Source of the DNA: Pseudomonas entomophila
GTDB taxonomy: Bacteria; Pseudomonadota; Gammaproteobacteria; Pseudomonadales; Pseudomonadaceae
Length of the DNA: 64,000 bases
NCBI RefSeq assembly: GCF_023277925.1
Contig: NZ_CP063832.1
Coordinates: forward strand, 4,949,001-5,013,000
Direction: 5' to 3'
Shown: positions 11,822 through 20,005 of the stretch, in pieces
Layout: each line of letters begins with the position of its first letter
Numbering within the stretch: position 1 is the stretch's first letter
Notes under the pieces: model-generated
What the model saw: only the letters and a program-made list of their open reading frames with translations
The model's database searches: none
Told to the model about the DNA's origin: nothing
Made by a program: the position numbers and the translations under genes

Positions 11822-12746
11822 CGCCCCCATCCTGATCACCGGCGGTGCCGGCTTCATCGGCTCCCACCTGTGCGATGCGTTGCTGGAAAAAGGCTACGCG
11901 GTACGCATCCTCGACGACCTGTCCACCGGCAAGCGCGACAATCTCCAATTGGGCCATCCGCGCCTCGAACTGCTCGAAGGCGACGTCGCCGATGCAGCCC
12001 TGGTGGCCAGGGCCGCCGCTGGCTGCCGCGCCGTGGTGCACCTGGCAGCGGTGGCTTCGGTGCAGGCTTCGGTGGAAGACCCGGTCAAGACCCACCAGAG
12101 CAACTTCATCGGCACCCTCAACGTGTGCGAGGCGATGCGTCTGAATGGCGTGCGGCGTGTACTGTTCGCCTCCAGTGCGGCGGTGTATGGCAATAACGGC
12201 GAGGGGCAGTCCATCGTCGAAGACACCCCCAAGGCGCCGCTGACCCCCTATGCCGTGGACAAGCTGGCCAGCGAGCAGTACCTGGACTTCTACCGCCGCC
12301 AGCATGGGCTGGAGCCGGTGGTGTTCCGCTTCTTCAATATCTTCGGGCCGCGCCAGGACCCGTCGTCGCCGTACTCCGGGGTGATCAGCATATTTTGCGA
12401 GCGCGCGCTGGGCGGCCAGCCGATCACCGTGTTCGGCGATGGCGAACAGACCCGTGACTTCCTGTATGTCGGGGATCTGGTCCAGGTGATGGTGCAGGCA
12501 CTGGAGCAGGATGCGGTCGAAGAGGGCGCGGTGAATATCGGCTTGAACCAGGCAACCTCGCTGAACCAATTGCTGGCGGCACTGGAACAGGTGGTCGGTG
12601 CGCTGCCTGCGGTCAGCCATGGGCCAGCGCGTTCCGGCGACATCCGCCATTCCCGGGCGGACAACACGCGGTTGCTGGCGCGGTTCGATTTCCCCACGCC
12701 GACGCCATTCGCCGAGGGGCTGGCGCGGTTGCTCGGCAAGGCCTGA
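11814..12746 (+). CDS. NAD-dependent sugar-nucleotide epimerase/dehydratase
   Basis: A 310-residue extended short-chain dehydrogenase of the GalE/WbpP type. GGAGFIG gives the NAD site (residues 10-16), a serine pair at 120-121 and Y146xxxK150 complete the catalytic set, and the C-terminal half has the substrate-binding GVISIF and FGDGEQTRDF motifs of UDP-sugar epimerases. Substrate is probably UDP-glucose, UDP-GlcNAc or a related nucleotide sugar. It is translationally coupled to the RmlD-like gene and followed by a REP. Confidence 0.88.
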   Translation: MADAPILITGGAGFIGSHLCDALLEKGYAVRILDDLSTGKRDNLQLGHPRLELLEGDVADAALVARAAAGCRAVVHLAAVASVQASVEDPVKTHQSNFIGTLNVCEAMRLNGVRRVLFASSAAVYGNNGEGQSIVEDTPKAPLTPYAVDKLASEQYLDFYRRQHGLEPVVFRFFNIFGPRQDPSSPYSGVISIFCERALGGQPITVFGDGEQTRDFLYVGDLVQVMVQALEQDAVEEGAVNIGLNQATSLNQLLAALEQVVGALPAVSHGPARSGDIRHSRADNTRLLARFDFPTPTPFAEGLARLLGKA

Positions 12747-12769
12747 TATCGGGTACCGCCTCACGTGAG

Positions 12770-12822
12770 GTTCGCCGGCAAGCCGGCTCCTACAGGAGCG
12801 CTCCTGGCCCTTGCCGGCGAAC
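12770..12822. repeat. REP element
   Basis: GTTCGCCGGCAAGCCGGCTCC followed by a partial opposing arm CTTGCCGGCGAACC. It sits between the convergent epimerase and HxlR-family genes. Confidence 0.85.
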
Positions 12823-12825
12823 CGC

Positions 12826-13266
12826 TCACGAATGCCGAACAACGCGCCGGTGGCAATTATCCGGCCCTAGGGCCCGTCCATCCTTGGCCCGGACTTCCAG
12901 GGTTTCCAAGGGCTGGCCTCGATCATCGACCAGTTGCGAGCGTGATTCGCCTTCCGCGAACAGAAACCGCTCCCCCCACTGGCGCAGGCCGACCACGATC
13001 GGAAACACCGAGCGCCCCTTCTCGGTCAGCACATATTCCTTGTACGCGCTGCCATCGGACGCTGGTTGCTGGGCGAGCAGCCCTGCCTCGACCAGCAGTT
13101 TCAGGCGCGCGGCGAGGATGTTCTTCGCCAGCCCCAGGTTGCGCTGCAATTCACTGAAGCGCCGCAGGCCATCGAAGGTGTCGCGCAGGATCATCAGTGC
13201 CCAACGATCACCGATCACTTCAAGTGCGCGGGCCACGGGGCATTGCTGGTTGTTCTCGTCGAGCAT
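12826..13266 (-). CDS. HxlR-family transcriptional regulator
   Basis: A 146-residue winged-helix regulator with the family pattern CPVARALEVIGDRWALMILRD near the N-terminus. The cysteine at residue 9 is conserved in redox- or electrophile-sensing HxlR proteins. It is divergent from an MFS exporter gene across about 100 bases that contain two inverted repeats, the usual arrangement for a local repressor of an efflux pump. The inducer is not predictable. Confidence 0.9.
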   Translation of the reverse strand: MLDENNQQCPVARALEVIGDRWALMILRDTFDGLRRFSELQRNLGLAKNILAARLKLLVEAGLLAQQPASDGSAYKEYVLTEKGRSVFPIVVGLRQWGERFLFAEGESRSQLVDDRGQPLETLEVRAKDGRALGPDNCHRRVVRHS

Positions 13267-13300
13267 CGGCTATTCCTTGGAGGATTCTGGTTGCAGATTA

Positions 13301-13345
13301 AAACCATATTTGCTAAAAGGCCAACATGTGGTTTCAATTTGAAAC
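13301..13345. promoter_or_regulatory. Operator candidates between the HxlR gene and the MFS gene
   Basis: Two overlapping dyads are visible: AAACCATAT (13301-13309) with ATGTGGTTT (13326-13334), one mismatch, and GTTTCAATTTGAAAC (13331-13345). They cover the likely promoters of both divergent genes, the place an HxlR dimer would bind. Confidence 0.5.
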
Positions 13346-13366
13346 TAAATGAACAAGGACGGCGCC

Positions 13367-14575
13367 ATGACCACCCAAACCCCTGTTGCACCGCGCATCA
13401 CCCGGGGCCTGACCCTGCTACTGGCCATCGCCTGTGCGCTGGCGGTAGCGACGGTGTACCTCGCCCAGCCGCTGCTGGAGTCGATGACGGTCAGCCTGGG
13501 CGTGCCCATTGGGCAGGCTGGCCTGGTGGTCGGCGCGACCCAGGTTGGCTATGCCGTGGGCCTGTTGCTGCTGGTGCCGCTGGGTGATCTGCTCGACCGC
13601 AAACGGCTGATCCTCGGCCAGTTGCTGTGCTCCACGATGGCCTTGTTGGGCGTGGCGTTTTCCCAGCATTGGTTGGTGTTGCTGGGGGCCATGGCGATGG
13701 TCGGGTTGATGGCCGTGGTGGTGCAGGTGATGGTGGCGCATGCCGCCACATTGGCCACGCCCACCCAGCAAGGGCAGGTGGTGGGCTCGGTGACCAGCGG
13801 CGTGGTGCTGGGCATCTTGCTGGCCCGGCTGGTGGCCGGGGTTACCGCTGACTTGCTGGGCTGGCGCGGGGTGTATTTCGCTGCGGCGGGGCTAGGGCTA
13901 CTGATGGTGCTGCTGCTGGGTTGGCGCCTGCCTGTCGCTCGACCGCTGGTGGCACGGCAGCGTTATGGGGCGTTGCTGGGCTCGACGTTCCGCTTGTACC
14001 GGAATGATCCGCTGCTGCGTCGGCGGGGCGTGCTCGCGCTGCTGGTCTTTGCCGCATTCAGCACGCTGTGGAGCGCGATGGTGCTGCCATTGAGCACGGC
14101 GCCGCTGGCGCTCGACCACACCCGGATCGGCCTGTTCGGCCTGGCGGGGCTTGCCGGTGCCCTGGCCGCTTCACGGGCTGGTCGCCTGGCTGACCGGGGC
14201 CTTGGCCAGCGCACCACTGGCCTGGCGCTTGGGCTGCTGACGTTGTCCTGGCTGCCGAGCGCATTCCTGGAGCAGTCGCTGCTGGCGCTGGTGATGGGCG
14301 TGCTGATGCTGGACCTGGCCGTGCAAGCGGTGCATGTGACCAACCAGAGCCTGCTGTTGAAGGGGCGCGGTGAGATGGCGAGCCGTTTGATCGGTGCGTA
14401 CATGTGCTGCTATTCGATCGGTAGCGGGTTGGGGGCGGTCGTGGCGACCTGGGTGTATGGGCGGTGGGGATGGGGGGCGGTGTGCGGGCTGGGGGCGGGG
14501 GTCAGTGCGCTGGCCTGGTGTTGCTGGTTGATGCAACTGTGCTCTTGTAGGAGCCAGCTTGCTGGCGAACGCTAG
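13367..14575 (+). CDS. MFS transporter (drug/sugar efflux type)
   Basis: A 402-residue major facilitator protein with about twelve hydrophobic segments and the motif-A-like GDLLDRKR between helices 2 and 3. ATG 13367 is preferred over 13349 because AAGGA lies 7 bases upstream of it. It resembles the AraJ/YnfM exporter group. The last eleven residues (CSCRSQLAGER) are encoded by a REP palindrome that also supplies the stop, so the native C-terminus was probably replaced or extended by REP insertion. Confidence 0.88.
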   Translation: MTTQTPVAPRITRGLTLLLAIACALAVATVYLAQPLLESMTVSLGVPIGQAGLVVGATQVGYAVGLLLLVPLGDLLDRKRLILGQLLCSTMALLGVAFSQHWLVLLGAMAMVGLMAVVVQVMVAHAATLATPTQQGQVVGSVTSGVVLGILLARLVAGVTADLLGWRGVYFAAAGLGLLMVLLLGWRLPVARPLVARQRYGALLGSTFRLYRNDPLLRRRGVLALLVFAAFSTLWSAMVLPLSTAPLALDHTRIGLFGLAGLAGALAASRAGRLADRGLGQRTTGLALGLLTLSWLPSAFLEQSLLALVMGVLMLDLAVQAVHVTNQSLLLKGRGEMASRLIGAYMCCYSIGSGLGAVVATWVYGRWGWGAVCGLGAGVSALAWCCWLMQLCSCRSQLAGER

Positions 14576-14605
14576 AAGCTTCGCCAGCAAGCTGGCTCCT
14601 ACAAG
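14544..14605. repeat. REP pair at the end of the MFS gene
   Basis: CTTGTAGGAGCCAGCTTGCT at 14544 faces its complement ending at 14605. The left arm is coding for the MFS C-terminus. The whole forms a hairpin between convergent genes. Confidence 0.9.
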
Positions 14606-14620
14606 GGGAGCGGCGGAGGG

Positions 14621-15304
14621 TTAGAACTTGTAGCCGATGCCCACCATATAGACCCATGGGTCTACGTCCACGTCGACCTTGGTCTTGCCGACACCCAGGG
14701 CGCTCGGGCCGTCGATGGTGGCTTTGGTGTCGATGTCGACGTACCAGACCGCGGCGTTGAACAGCAGGTTGTCGGTGATCATGTAATCCATGCCCAGCTG
14801 GCCGGCGATACCGATCGAGTCCTGCAGCTTCATGTTGCTGAAGCCCTGGGCCTTGCGGTTGCTGCTCAGGTCTTCATCGAAGAACAGGGTGTAGTTGATG
14901 CCCACGCCCGCATAAGGCTGGAACTTCGAAGTGGGTTCCATCGGGTAGTACTGCAGCGACAGGGTCGGTGGCAGTTGCTTGATGTCGGCCAGCTTGCCGT
15001 CCAGGCCGGCACCCAGGCCCTTCACACCCACGGTGTGCTTGAACGGGGTGGCGGCCAGCAGCTCCAGGCCGATGTGGTCGGTGAGCATGTAGGCGAAGGC
15101 CAGGCCCAGTTGGGTGTCGCTGTCCAGGGTTGCCTTGGTGCCCGAAACCTTTGCGCCGTCGAGCTTGAGGTCGCCGCTGTTTTCGTTCGGCGCGGTGGTG
15201 ATGGCGCCGGAACGGAGGATGAAATCCCCCGCCTGGTGGGCGTGGGCAACGGGCGCGGCGAGCGCCAGCGCGACGAGCGAGGCACTGAGCAAGGACTTGT
15301 TCAT
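14621..15304 (-). CDS. oprG: OmpW/OprG-family outer membrane protein
   Basis: A 227-residue precursor with a clear signal peptide (MNKSLLSASLVALALAAPVAHA) and an eight-stranded beta-barrel pattern ending in the outer-membrane signature YKF. It belongs to the OmpW family, which lets small hydrophobic molecules through the outer membrane. ATG 15304 follows GGGAG on the minus strand; an in-frame ATG at 15316 lacks a signal-peptide start. A 14-base Anr/FNR-like box lies upstream, in line with known oxygen control of oprG. Confidence 0.9.
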   Translation of the reverse strand: MNKSLLSASLVALALAAPVAHAHQAGDFILRSGAITTAPNENSGDLKLDGAKVSGTKATLDSDTQLGLAFAYMLTDHIGLELLAATPFKHTVGVKGLGAGLDGKLADIKQLPPTLSLQYYPMEPTSKFQPYAGVGINYTLFFDEDLSSNRKAQGFSNMKLQDSIGIAGQLGMDYMITDNLLFNAAVWYVDIDTKATIDGPSALGVGKTKVDVDVDPWVYMVGIGYKF

Positions 15305-15369
15305 GGAAGCTCCCAAAGGACGTGAGTAATCGAGTAGTCCAATGGTACGAAGCTGACTAAACAGAAAGT

Positions 15370-15383
15370 TTGACCCAGCTCAA
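15370..15383 (-). promoter_or_regulatory. Candidate Anr (FNR-type) box for the OmpW gene
   Basis: TTGACCCAGCTCAA matches TTGAT-N4-ATCAA at eight of ten defined bases. On the minus strand a TACCAT -10 (15347-15342) places the box at about -41 from the predicted start of transcription, the classic activator position. Confidence 0.45.
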
Positions 15384-15413
15384 CGAAGCGGTTTCACACA
15401 GTGGAACCTGTTC

Positions 15414-15992
15414 TCATTTCAGCTCGTAAGCGTAGATTTTCTCGGCCTCCATCTGGTAACCCGCGTCGGCCAGTTCGCTGCTGGAGGCCTTGACCTGCAT
15501 CGTGCCTTCGATCCAGTAGGGTTGGTAGAGGTCTTCGACGCGCACGCCCATCTCGCTGAAAATGTGCACGATCTGGTTCGACGGCGGCGGTGGCACATGG
15601 ATGCAGGCACCGTAGTAGGGCACCAGGAGGAACTCGGTGGTGCGACCCTCGTCGCTGACCTCCAGGGGCACGATGTAGCCGGGGATCTTCACTGGCTGGC
15701 CATCCAGCGCCTTGACCACCGGGGCGTTGGGCGCCTGCTGGCGGGCGGCGGGCGCGGCCTCGGCCGAGAGCGCGTCGCTGATCTGCGACAAGTCGTGCAG
15801 CGGAGCCAGCTGTGGCGGGATGACCGGGGTGCCTTCGGGAATCAGGGCCGGCCAGTCGAGTTCACGGGGTTCGGCGGCCCAACCGGCGGGTATGACGAAC
15901 ACCAGCGCCAGCAGGAGCACGGAAAGCGCGCCCCGTCTGTAGGCCCCGGCTCGTCGGCGAGCCCTGGCGACGAAGAAGCGATAAAAGTGCAT
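15414..15992 (-). CDS. DUF3299 protein of a zinc-responsive operon
   Basis: A 192-residue exported protein (hydrophobic signal about residues 20-40, ending near GWAAEP). Its core reads PYYGACIHVPPPPSN, the DUF3299 signature, where a cysteine and histidine could bind metal. Biochemical function is unknown. It is the last gene of an operon with an FtsX-type permease, an ABC ATPase and a His-rich periplasmic protein behind a Zur-box-like palindrome, so a role in zinc starvation is likely. The P. aeruginosa counterpart, from memory, is PA4066. Confidence 0.85.
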   Translation of the reverse strand: MHFYRFFVARARRRAGAYRRGALSVLLLALVFVIPAGWAAEPRELDWPALIPEGTPVIPPQLAPLHDLSQISDALSAEAAPAARQQAPNAPVVKALDGQPVKIPGYIVPLEVSDEGRTTEFLLVPYYGACIHVPPPPSNQIVHIFSEMGVRVEDLYQPYWIEGTMQVKASSSELADAGYQMEAEKIYAYELK

Positions 15993-16000
15993 GGGTACTC

Positions 16001-17266
16001 TCACAGGTGAATCGACAGGCCGTCGGCCAGCGACTGCCGGTAGGCGCGCCAGGCCGGCACGCTGCCCATCAGCAGTGCCGCCCCCAGGATGATGCCCAGC
16101 AGCGTCCACTCATGGGCGCTCGGCCACGCCAGCGGCAAGTAAAGCCCATAGTTGGCCTGCACGTAGCCCTGGGCCAGGGCGATCCCGGCATACAGCAACC
16201 CCAACCCGGCCGCGATGCCCGCCAGCGCCAGGGCCAGCGCCTCGAGCACCAGCAGCCCGGCAATATGCCACGGGCGCGCGCCCACCGAACGCAGGATGGC
16301 CATCTCACGGCGGCGTTCGTTGAGGCTGGTGAGGATCGCCGTGAGCATGCCGATCAGCCCGGTCAGCACCACGAACAGCGACACCACGAACAGCGCCTGC
16401 TCGGCGGTGCCCATCAGGCTCCACAGCTCCTGCAGGGCCACGCCGGGGAGGATCGCCAGCAGCGGCTCGCCGCGGTATTCGTTGATCTCGCGTTGCAGGC
16501 TGAAGGTGGCGATCTTGTTGTTCAGGCCGAGCATGAAGGCGGTGATGGCCGTGGGTTGCAGGTCCATCGTACGCGCCTGCTCGGCGCTGATGCGTCCGGC
16601 GCCGCGGGCCGGCACGCCGTTGTGCCAGTCGATGTGGATCGCTTCCATGCCGGCCAGGCTGATGTGCAGGGTGCGGTCCACCGGCGTGCCGGTGCGTTCG
16701 AGCACTCCGACGACGGTGAATGGTTTGTCGTCGTGCTTGACCAGGCTGATGGCGGCCACGCCATGGGCCAGCACCAGCTTGTCGCCGAGCTTGTAGTGCA
16801 GCGCTTCGGCGACTTCGGCACCGAGTACCACCTCGAACGGGTCGTCGGCGAAGGGGCGGCCTTGTTCCAGCGCCAGGTGTTGGCGCCGGCCGTACTGGTA
16901 GTGGCTGAAGTACTCGCCGGTGGTGCCCATCACCCGGTAGCCGCGGTGTGAGTCGCCCAGGGAGATGGGGATCGCCCATTTCACCCGTGGGTCCTTGGCG
17001 TAGTGCTCGTAGCTGTCCCAACGGATGTTGTTGGTGGCGTTGCCGATGCGAAACACCGAATACAGCAGCAGGTTCACCGACCCGGAGCGCGCGCCGACGA
17101 TCAGGTCGGTGCCGCTGATGGTGCTGGCAAAGCTGGCGCGGGCCTCGGTGCGCACCCGCTCGACGGCCAGCAGCAGGCACACCGACAGGGCGATGGCGAA
17201 CGCGGTGAGCAGGGCGGTGAAGCGGCGGTTGGCCAGGCTGGCCAGGGCAAGGCGGAGCAGGTACAT
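16001..17266 (-). CDS. ABC transporter permease, FtsX/MacB type
   Basis: A 421-residue permease with one N-terminal helix (about 15-35), a periplasmic MacB-like domain (about 45-270) and three C-terminal helices forming an FtsX domain. This topology is that of LolC/MacB-type proteins, which usually move lipoproteins or act mechanically rather than import ions. Its start abuts the ATPase gene (shared base 17266). In this operon it presumably acts with the ATPase and the periplasmic zinc protein, but the transported molecule is unknown. Confidence 0.9.
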   Translation of the reverse strand: MYLLRLALASLANRRFTALLTAFAIALSVCLLLAVERVRTEARASFASTISGTDLIVGARSGSVNLLLYSVFRIGNATNNIRWDSYEHYAKDPRVKWAIPISLGDSHRGYRVMGTTGEYFSHYQYGRRQHLALEQGRPFADDPFEVVLGAEVAEALHYKLGDKLVLAHGVAAISLVKHDDKPFTVVGVLERTGTPVDRTLHISLAGMEAIHIDWHNGVPARGAGRISAEQARTMDLQPTAITAFMLGLNNKIATFSLQREINEYRGEPLLAILPGVALQELWSLMGTAEQALFVVSLFVVLTGLIGMLTAILTSLNERRREMAILRSVGARPWHIAGLLVLEALALALAGIAAGLGLLYAGIALAQGYVQANYGLYLPLAWPSAHEWTLLGIILGAALLMGSVPAWRAYRQSLADGLSIHL

Positions 17267-17976
17267 CAGGCCTCCCGGGGCTTGGCGGCGCGATTGAGCT
17301 CGGCCAGGGACAGGTGTCGGTCGAACAGCGGCGCCAGGCTCTGGTCATGGCTGACGAACAGCAGGCTGGACCCGGCCGCGCGGCATTCGTCGAACAGCAG
17401 GCGGATGAACGCCTCGCGGGTGTCGGCGTCGAGCGCGGAGGTGGGCTCGTCGGCGATCACCAGTTCCGGCTGGCCGATCAGCGCACGGGCCGCGGCCACC
17501 CGTTGCTGCTGGCCGATCGACAGGCTGTCGGCGCGACGGGCGAGCAGGGCCGGGTCGTCCAGGCCCAGGTGCGCGAGCAGTTGCGCGGCGGCCTGGTCGA
17601 CGCTGCCATGGCGCTGCCTGGCGCGGTCGGCGCGGCTTTTCGAGAAACGACAGGGTAGCTCGACGTTCTCGCGCACCGACAGAAACGGCAGCAGGTTGAA
17701 CTGCTGGAAGATATAGCCGGTGTGGTCGACCCGGAAGCGGTCGCGTGCGCCCTGGCCCAACGCTGCCAGGTCTTGGCCGAGCAGCCTGATGCTGCCCTGG
17801 CCCGGGCGGTTCACACCGCCCAGCAGGCCGAGCAGGGTGGTCTTGCCGCTGCCGCTGGGGCCCTTGAGGAACAGCGCCTCGCCCGGCTCCAGGCGAAACG
17901 CCGGGATATCCAGCAGCGGCGCCTGGCCGGGCCAGGCGAACACCAGGTCATGCAACGCGATCAGCGGCTGGCTCAT
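17266..17976 (-). CDS. ABC transporter ATP-binding protein
   Basis: A 236-residue ATPase of the LolD/MacB class. Walker A is GPSGSGKTT (39-47), the signature reads LSIGQQQRVAAARAL, and Walker B LVIADEPTSAL. It lies one base from the end of the His-rich gene and overlaps the permease gene by one base, so the three are one transcript. Confidence 0.95.
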   Translation of the reverse strand: MSQPLIALHDLVFAWPGQAPLLDIPAFRLEPGEALFLKGPSGSGKTTLLGLLGGVNRPGQGSIRLLGQDLAALGQGARDRFRVDHTGYIFQQFNLLPFLSVRENVELPCRFSKSRADRARQRHGSVDQAAAQLLAHLGLDDPALLARRADSLSIGQQQRVAAARALIGQPELVIADEPTSALDADTREAFIRLLFDECRAAGSSLLFVSHDQSLAPLFDRHLSLAELNRAAKPREA

Positions 17977-18525
17977 TCAGAACACAACCACGGCCTTGGC
18001 GGGCGTTGCTTCCAGGCCTTTCTGGCCGTTCGGGCCGATCAGTTGCACGTTGATTTTCTGGGTTTGCGGGAAGGTCTTGAACAGCGGCGCGAGGTCGATG
18101 CGGGTGAGCTTGTCGGGGTTGGCGCAAGTCAGTTGGTAATGGGCTTCGATGTCGGCGTGCTGGTGGCCTTGCGCCTGTTTGTCGGCAGCCTCGAAGAGCG
18201 GGCTCTCCAGCTCTTGGTTCTCCTCGGTGCAGCCGGCGGCCTGGGCCAGGCCGAATAGCTTCAGCGGTCGTTCCAGCTGCTGGCGCGCAGCGGCGACCTT
18301 GGCCTTGTCTGCATCGGTGCTGGCGACGTGCTCGAAGCCCACCAGGTTCATGGCCGGGCTGTCCAGCCCCAGTTCGAGGGTGGTGCCGTCGAGCACCACG
18401 TTGAGCTTGGCCACGCCGTGCTCATGGGCGCCAAGGGTGCCATGGTCATGATCATGGTCGTCGTGGGCATGGGCCACGGCCAGGGGAAGCAGGGCGAAGG
18501 GCAGGGCGAGCAGCAGACGACGCAT
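17977..18525 (-). CDS. ZrgA-like (DUF2796) His-rich periplasmic zinc protein
   Basis: A 182-residue secreted protein with a signal peptide ending at AVAHA, followed at once by a histidine/aspartate-rich metal-binding stretch (HDDHDHDHGTLGAHEHG). The rest matches the DUF2796/ZrgA pattern. Proteins of this family are made under zinc limitation and help zinc acquisition. It heads a four-gene operon. The frame extends upstream to 18612 but ATG 18525 gives the signal peptide. The palindrome 37-46 bases upstream supports Zur control. Confidence 0.88.
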   Translation of the reverse strand: MRRLLLALPFALLPLAVAHAHDDHDHDHGTLGAHEHGVAKLNVVLDGTTLELGLDSPAMNLVGFEHVASTDADKAKVAAARQQLERPLKLFGLAQAAGCTEENQELESPLFEAADKQAQGHQHADIEAHYQLTCANPDKLTRIDLAPLFKTFPQTQKINVQLIGPNGQKGLEATPAKAVVVF

Positions 18526-18561
18526 GGACGGCTCCAGGGGCGGCTTGGAAAGATTTGGTAA

Positions 18562-18571
18562 TGTTATAACA
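18562..18571 (-). promoter_or_regulatory. Zur-box-like palindrome
   Basis: TGTTATAACA is a perfect palindrome inside GGTAATGTTATAACAAC, matching the core of the Zur consensus (GTTATA-rich dyad). It sits just upstream of the His-rich zinc protein gene. Confidence 0.65.
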
Positions 18572-18624
18572 ACTTTTATTTGCCTCGCCAGCCTGCCTGG
18601 CACAGGTTTCATGTTCGTGGGAGC

Positions 18625-19005
18625 ATGGCGTCATTGAGCCCCAGGATCGAGGTAGGCAGCGTGAGAATTCGTGGACAGATCGGTGACTGGCCGGTGGACT
18701 TGACCATCGAGCTGGCGCCTGACGAGTGGGCGCAGCTTGGGCGTCGGCTGGAAGTGCCTGCCGTGGCCGAGGCCGTTCAGGCCAGCGCTGGCTCGGCACC
18801 GCGCCCAGATGACGGGCAGTGGCTGGCCGCGCGCGAGGTGCTGCGCCAGGCGGGGCAGATGGGCGGGCCGGAGTTACTGGAGCGACTGGAAGGGTTGGCC
18901 GGCAGTGTGGCGGCGGGCAAGCGGCTGCTGGTGCGGTTGCGCCACAGCAGTGAGGTGAAGGTGGAAAGTGGCGCGGATGCGCCGGTGTATCACTGGGTGG
19001 GGTGA
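18625..19005 (+). CDS. Conserved hypothetical protein
   Basis: A 126-residue soluble protein of unknown function, starting at ATG 18625 after GGGAG. Residues 5-40 look like a small beta domain (RIEVGSVRIRGQIGDWPVDLTIEL) and the rest is helical. No motif was recognised. It is divergent from the zinc operon and shares its 100-base promoter region, so Zur could influence it too. It ends just before a REP. Confidence 0.7.
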   Translation: MASLSPRIEVGSVRIRGQIGDWPVDLTIELAPDEWAQLGRRLEVPAVAEAVQASAGSAPRPDDGQWLAAREVLRQAGQMGGPELLERLEGLAGSVAAGKRLLVRLRHSSEVKVESGADAPVYHWVG

Positions 19006-19017
19006 CCGCTCAAAAGC

Positions 19018-19093
19018 GTTCGCCGGCAAGCCGGCTCCTACAGGGTGCGCACGGGTGGCGCGATACCTGTAGGAGCCAGCCTTGCTGGCGAAC
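19018..19093. repeat. Hybrid REP pair
   Basis: A GCCGGCAAGCCGGC-type arm faces a GGAGCCAGCCTTGCTGGCGA-type arm, so two sequence subtypes of REP are combined in one inverted pair between convergent genes. Confidence 0.85.
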
Positions 19094-19104
19094 AGCGGTG
19101 GGTC

Positions 19105-19977
19105 TTAGAACATCGCCGCCGAGAGCTTGCGACGGTACACGCCGACCAGCGGATGCTCGTTGCCCAGCAGCTCGAACACCTGTAGCAACGCTTTCTGCGG
19201 CAGCCCATTTTCGTAAGCGCGATTGCGCTGGAACAGCTTCAGCAACCCATCCAAAGCCGCTTCATACTGTTGGCGCGCCAGCTGCTGGATGCACAGCTGG
19301 TAGGTTGCCTCGTCGTCCTGCGGGTTCTGCGCCAGGCGGGTCTTGAGCTCGGCGGCCTCCGGCAGGCTGGCGGCCTGGCGCAGGAAGGTCAGTTGGGCCT
19401 TGGCGCCGGCCAGGGCGGCCTTGTGCTCATCGGTCTTGACCGCGTCGAGCACCACCTGCGCCTCGCCCAGCTCGCCCCGTTCGGCCAGGCAGCGGGCGTA
19501 AAGAATCAGCGCCTCGGCGTTGCTGTTGTCTTCACCCAGCAGCACCTGCAGCAGGGCTTCGGCCTCGCTGAAACGGCTTTCAGCGAACAGCGCCTTGGCC
19601 TGCTCCAGCGGCGCGGCGGTTGGTGGTGCGGGCATCTGCACATGGGGTTCGAGCATGGCGCGGATGGCCGACTCGGGCTGGGCGCCGGCAAAGCCGTCGA
19701 CCGGCTGGCCGTCCTTGAACAGCACCACGGTTGGCAGGCTGCGGATGCCGAACTGGGCCACCACCTGTTGCTCGATGTCGCAGTTGATCTTGGCCAGCAG
19801 CAGCTCGCCCTGGTAACCCTCGGTGATCTTCGCAAGCAATGGCATCAGCGCCTTGCAGGGCGCGCACCACTCGGCCCAGAAGTCCACCAGCACGGGTTTG
19901 TGGAAGGAGTTCTCGATGACCAGCTGCTGGAAGGTGGCATCGGTGGCATCGAAGATGTACGGCGTTTCCTGGCTCAT
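19105..19977 (-). CDS. cnoX: Thioredoxin-fold chaperone CnoX/YbbN
   Basis: A 290-residue protein with an N-terminal thioredoxin domain (1-110) and a C-terminal TPR-like helical region, the layout of YbbN/CnoX, which protects and hands over unfolded proteins. The active site is WCAPCK with both cysteines (38 and 41). E. coli YbbN lacks the first cysteine, so this version may be redox-active. It is transcribed alone, with ATG 19977. Confidence 0.9.
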   Translation of the reverse strand: MSQETPYIFDATDATFQQLVIENSFHKPVLVDFWAEWCAPCKALMPLLAKITEGYQGELLLAKINCDIEQQVVAQFGIRSLPTVVLFKDGQPVDGFAGAQPESAIRAMLEPHVQMPAPPTAAPLEQAKALFAESRFSEAEALLQVLLGEDNSNAEALILYARCLAERGELGEAQVVLDAVKTDEHKAALAGAKAQLTFLRQAASLPEAAELKTRLAQNPQDDEATYQLCIQQLARQQYEAALDGLLKLFQRNRAYENGLPQKALLQVFELLGNEHPLVGVYRRKLSAAMF

Positions 19978-20005
19978 CGTGACTCTCGCAAACGTGAATG
20001 CCCCA

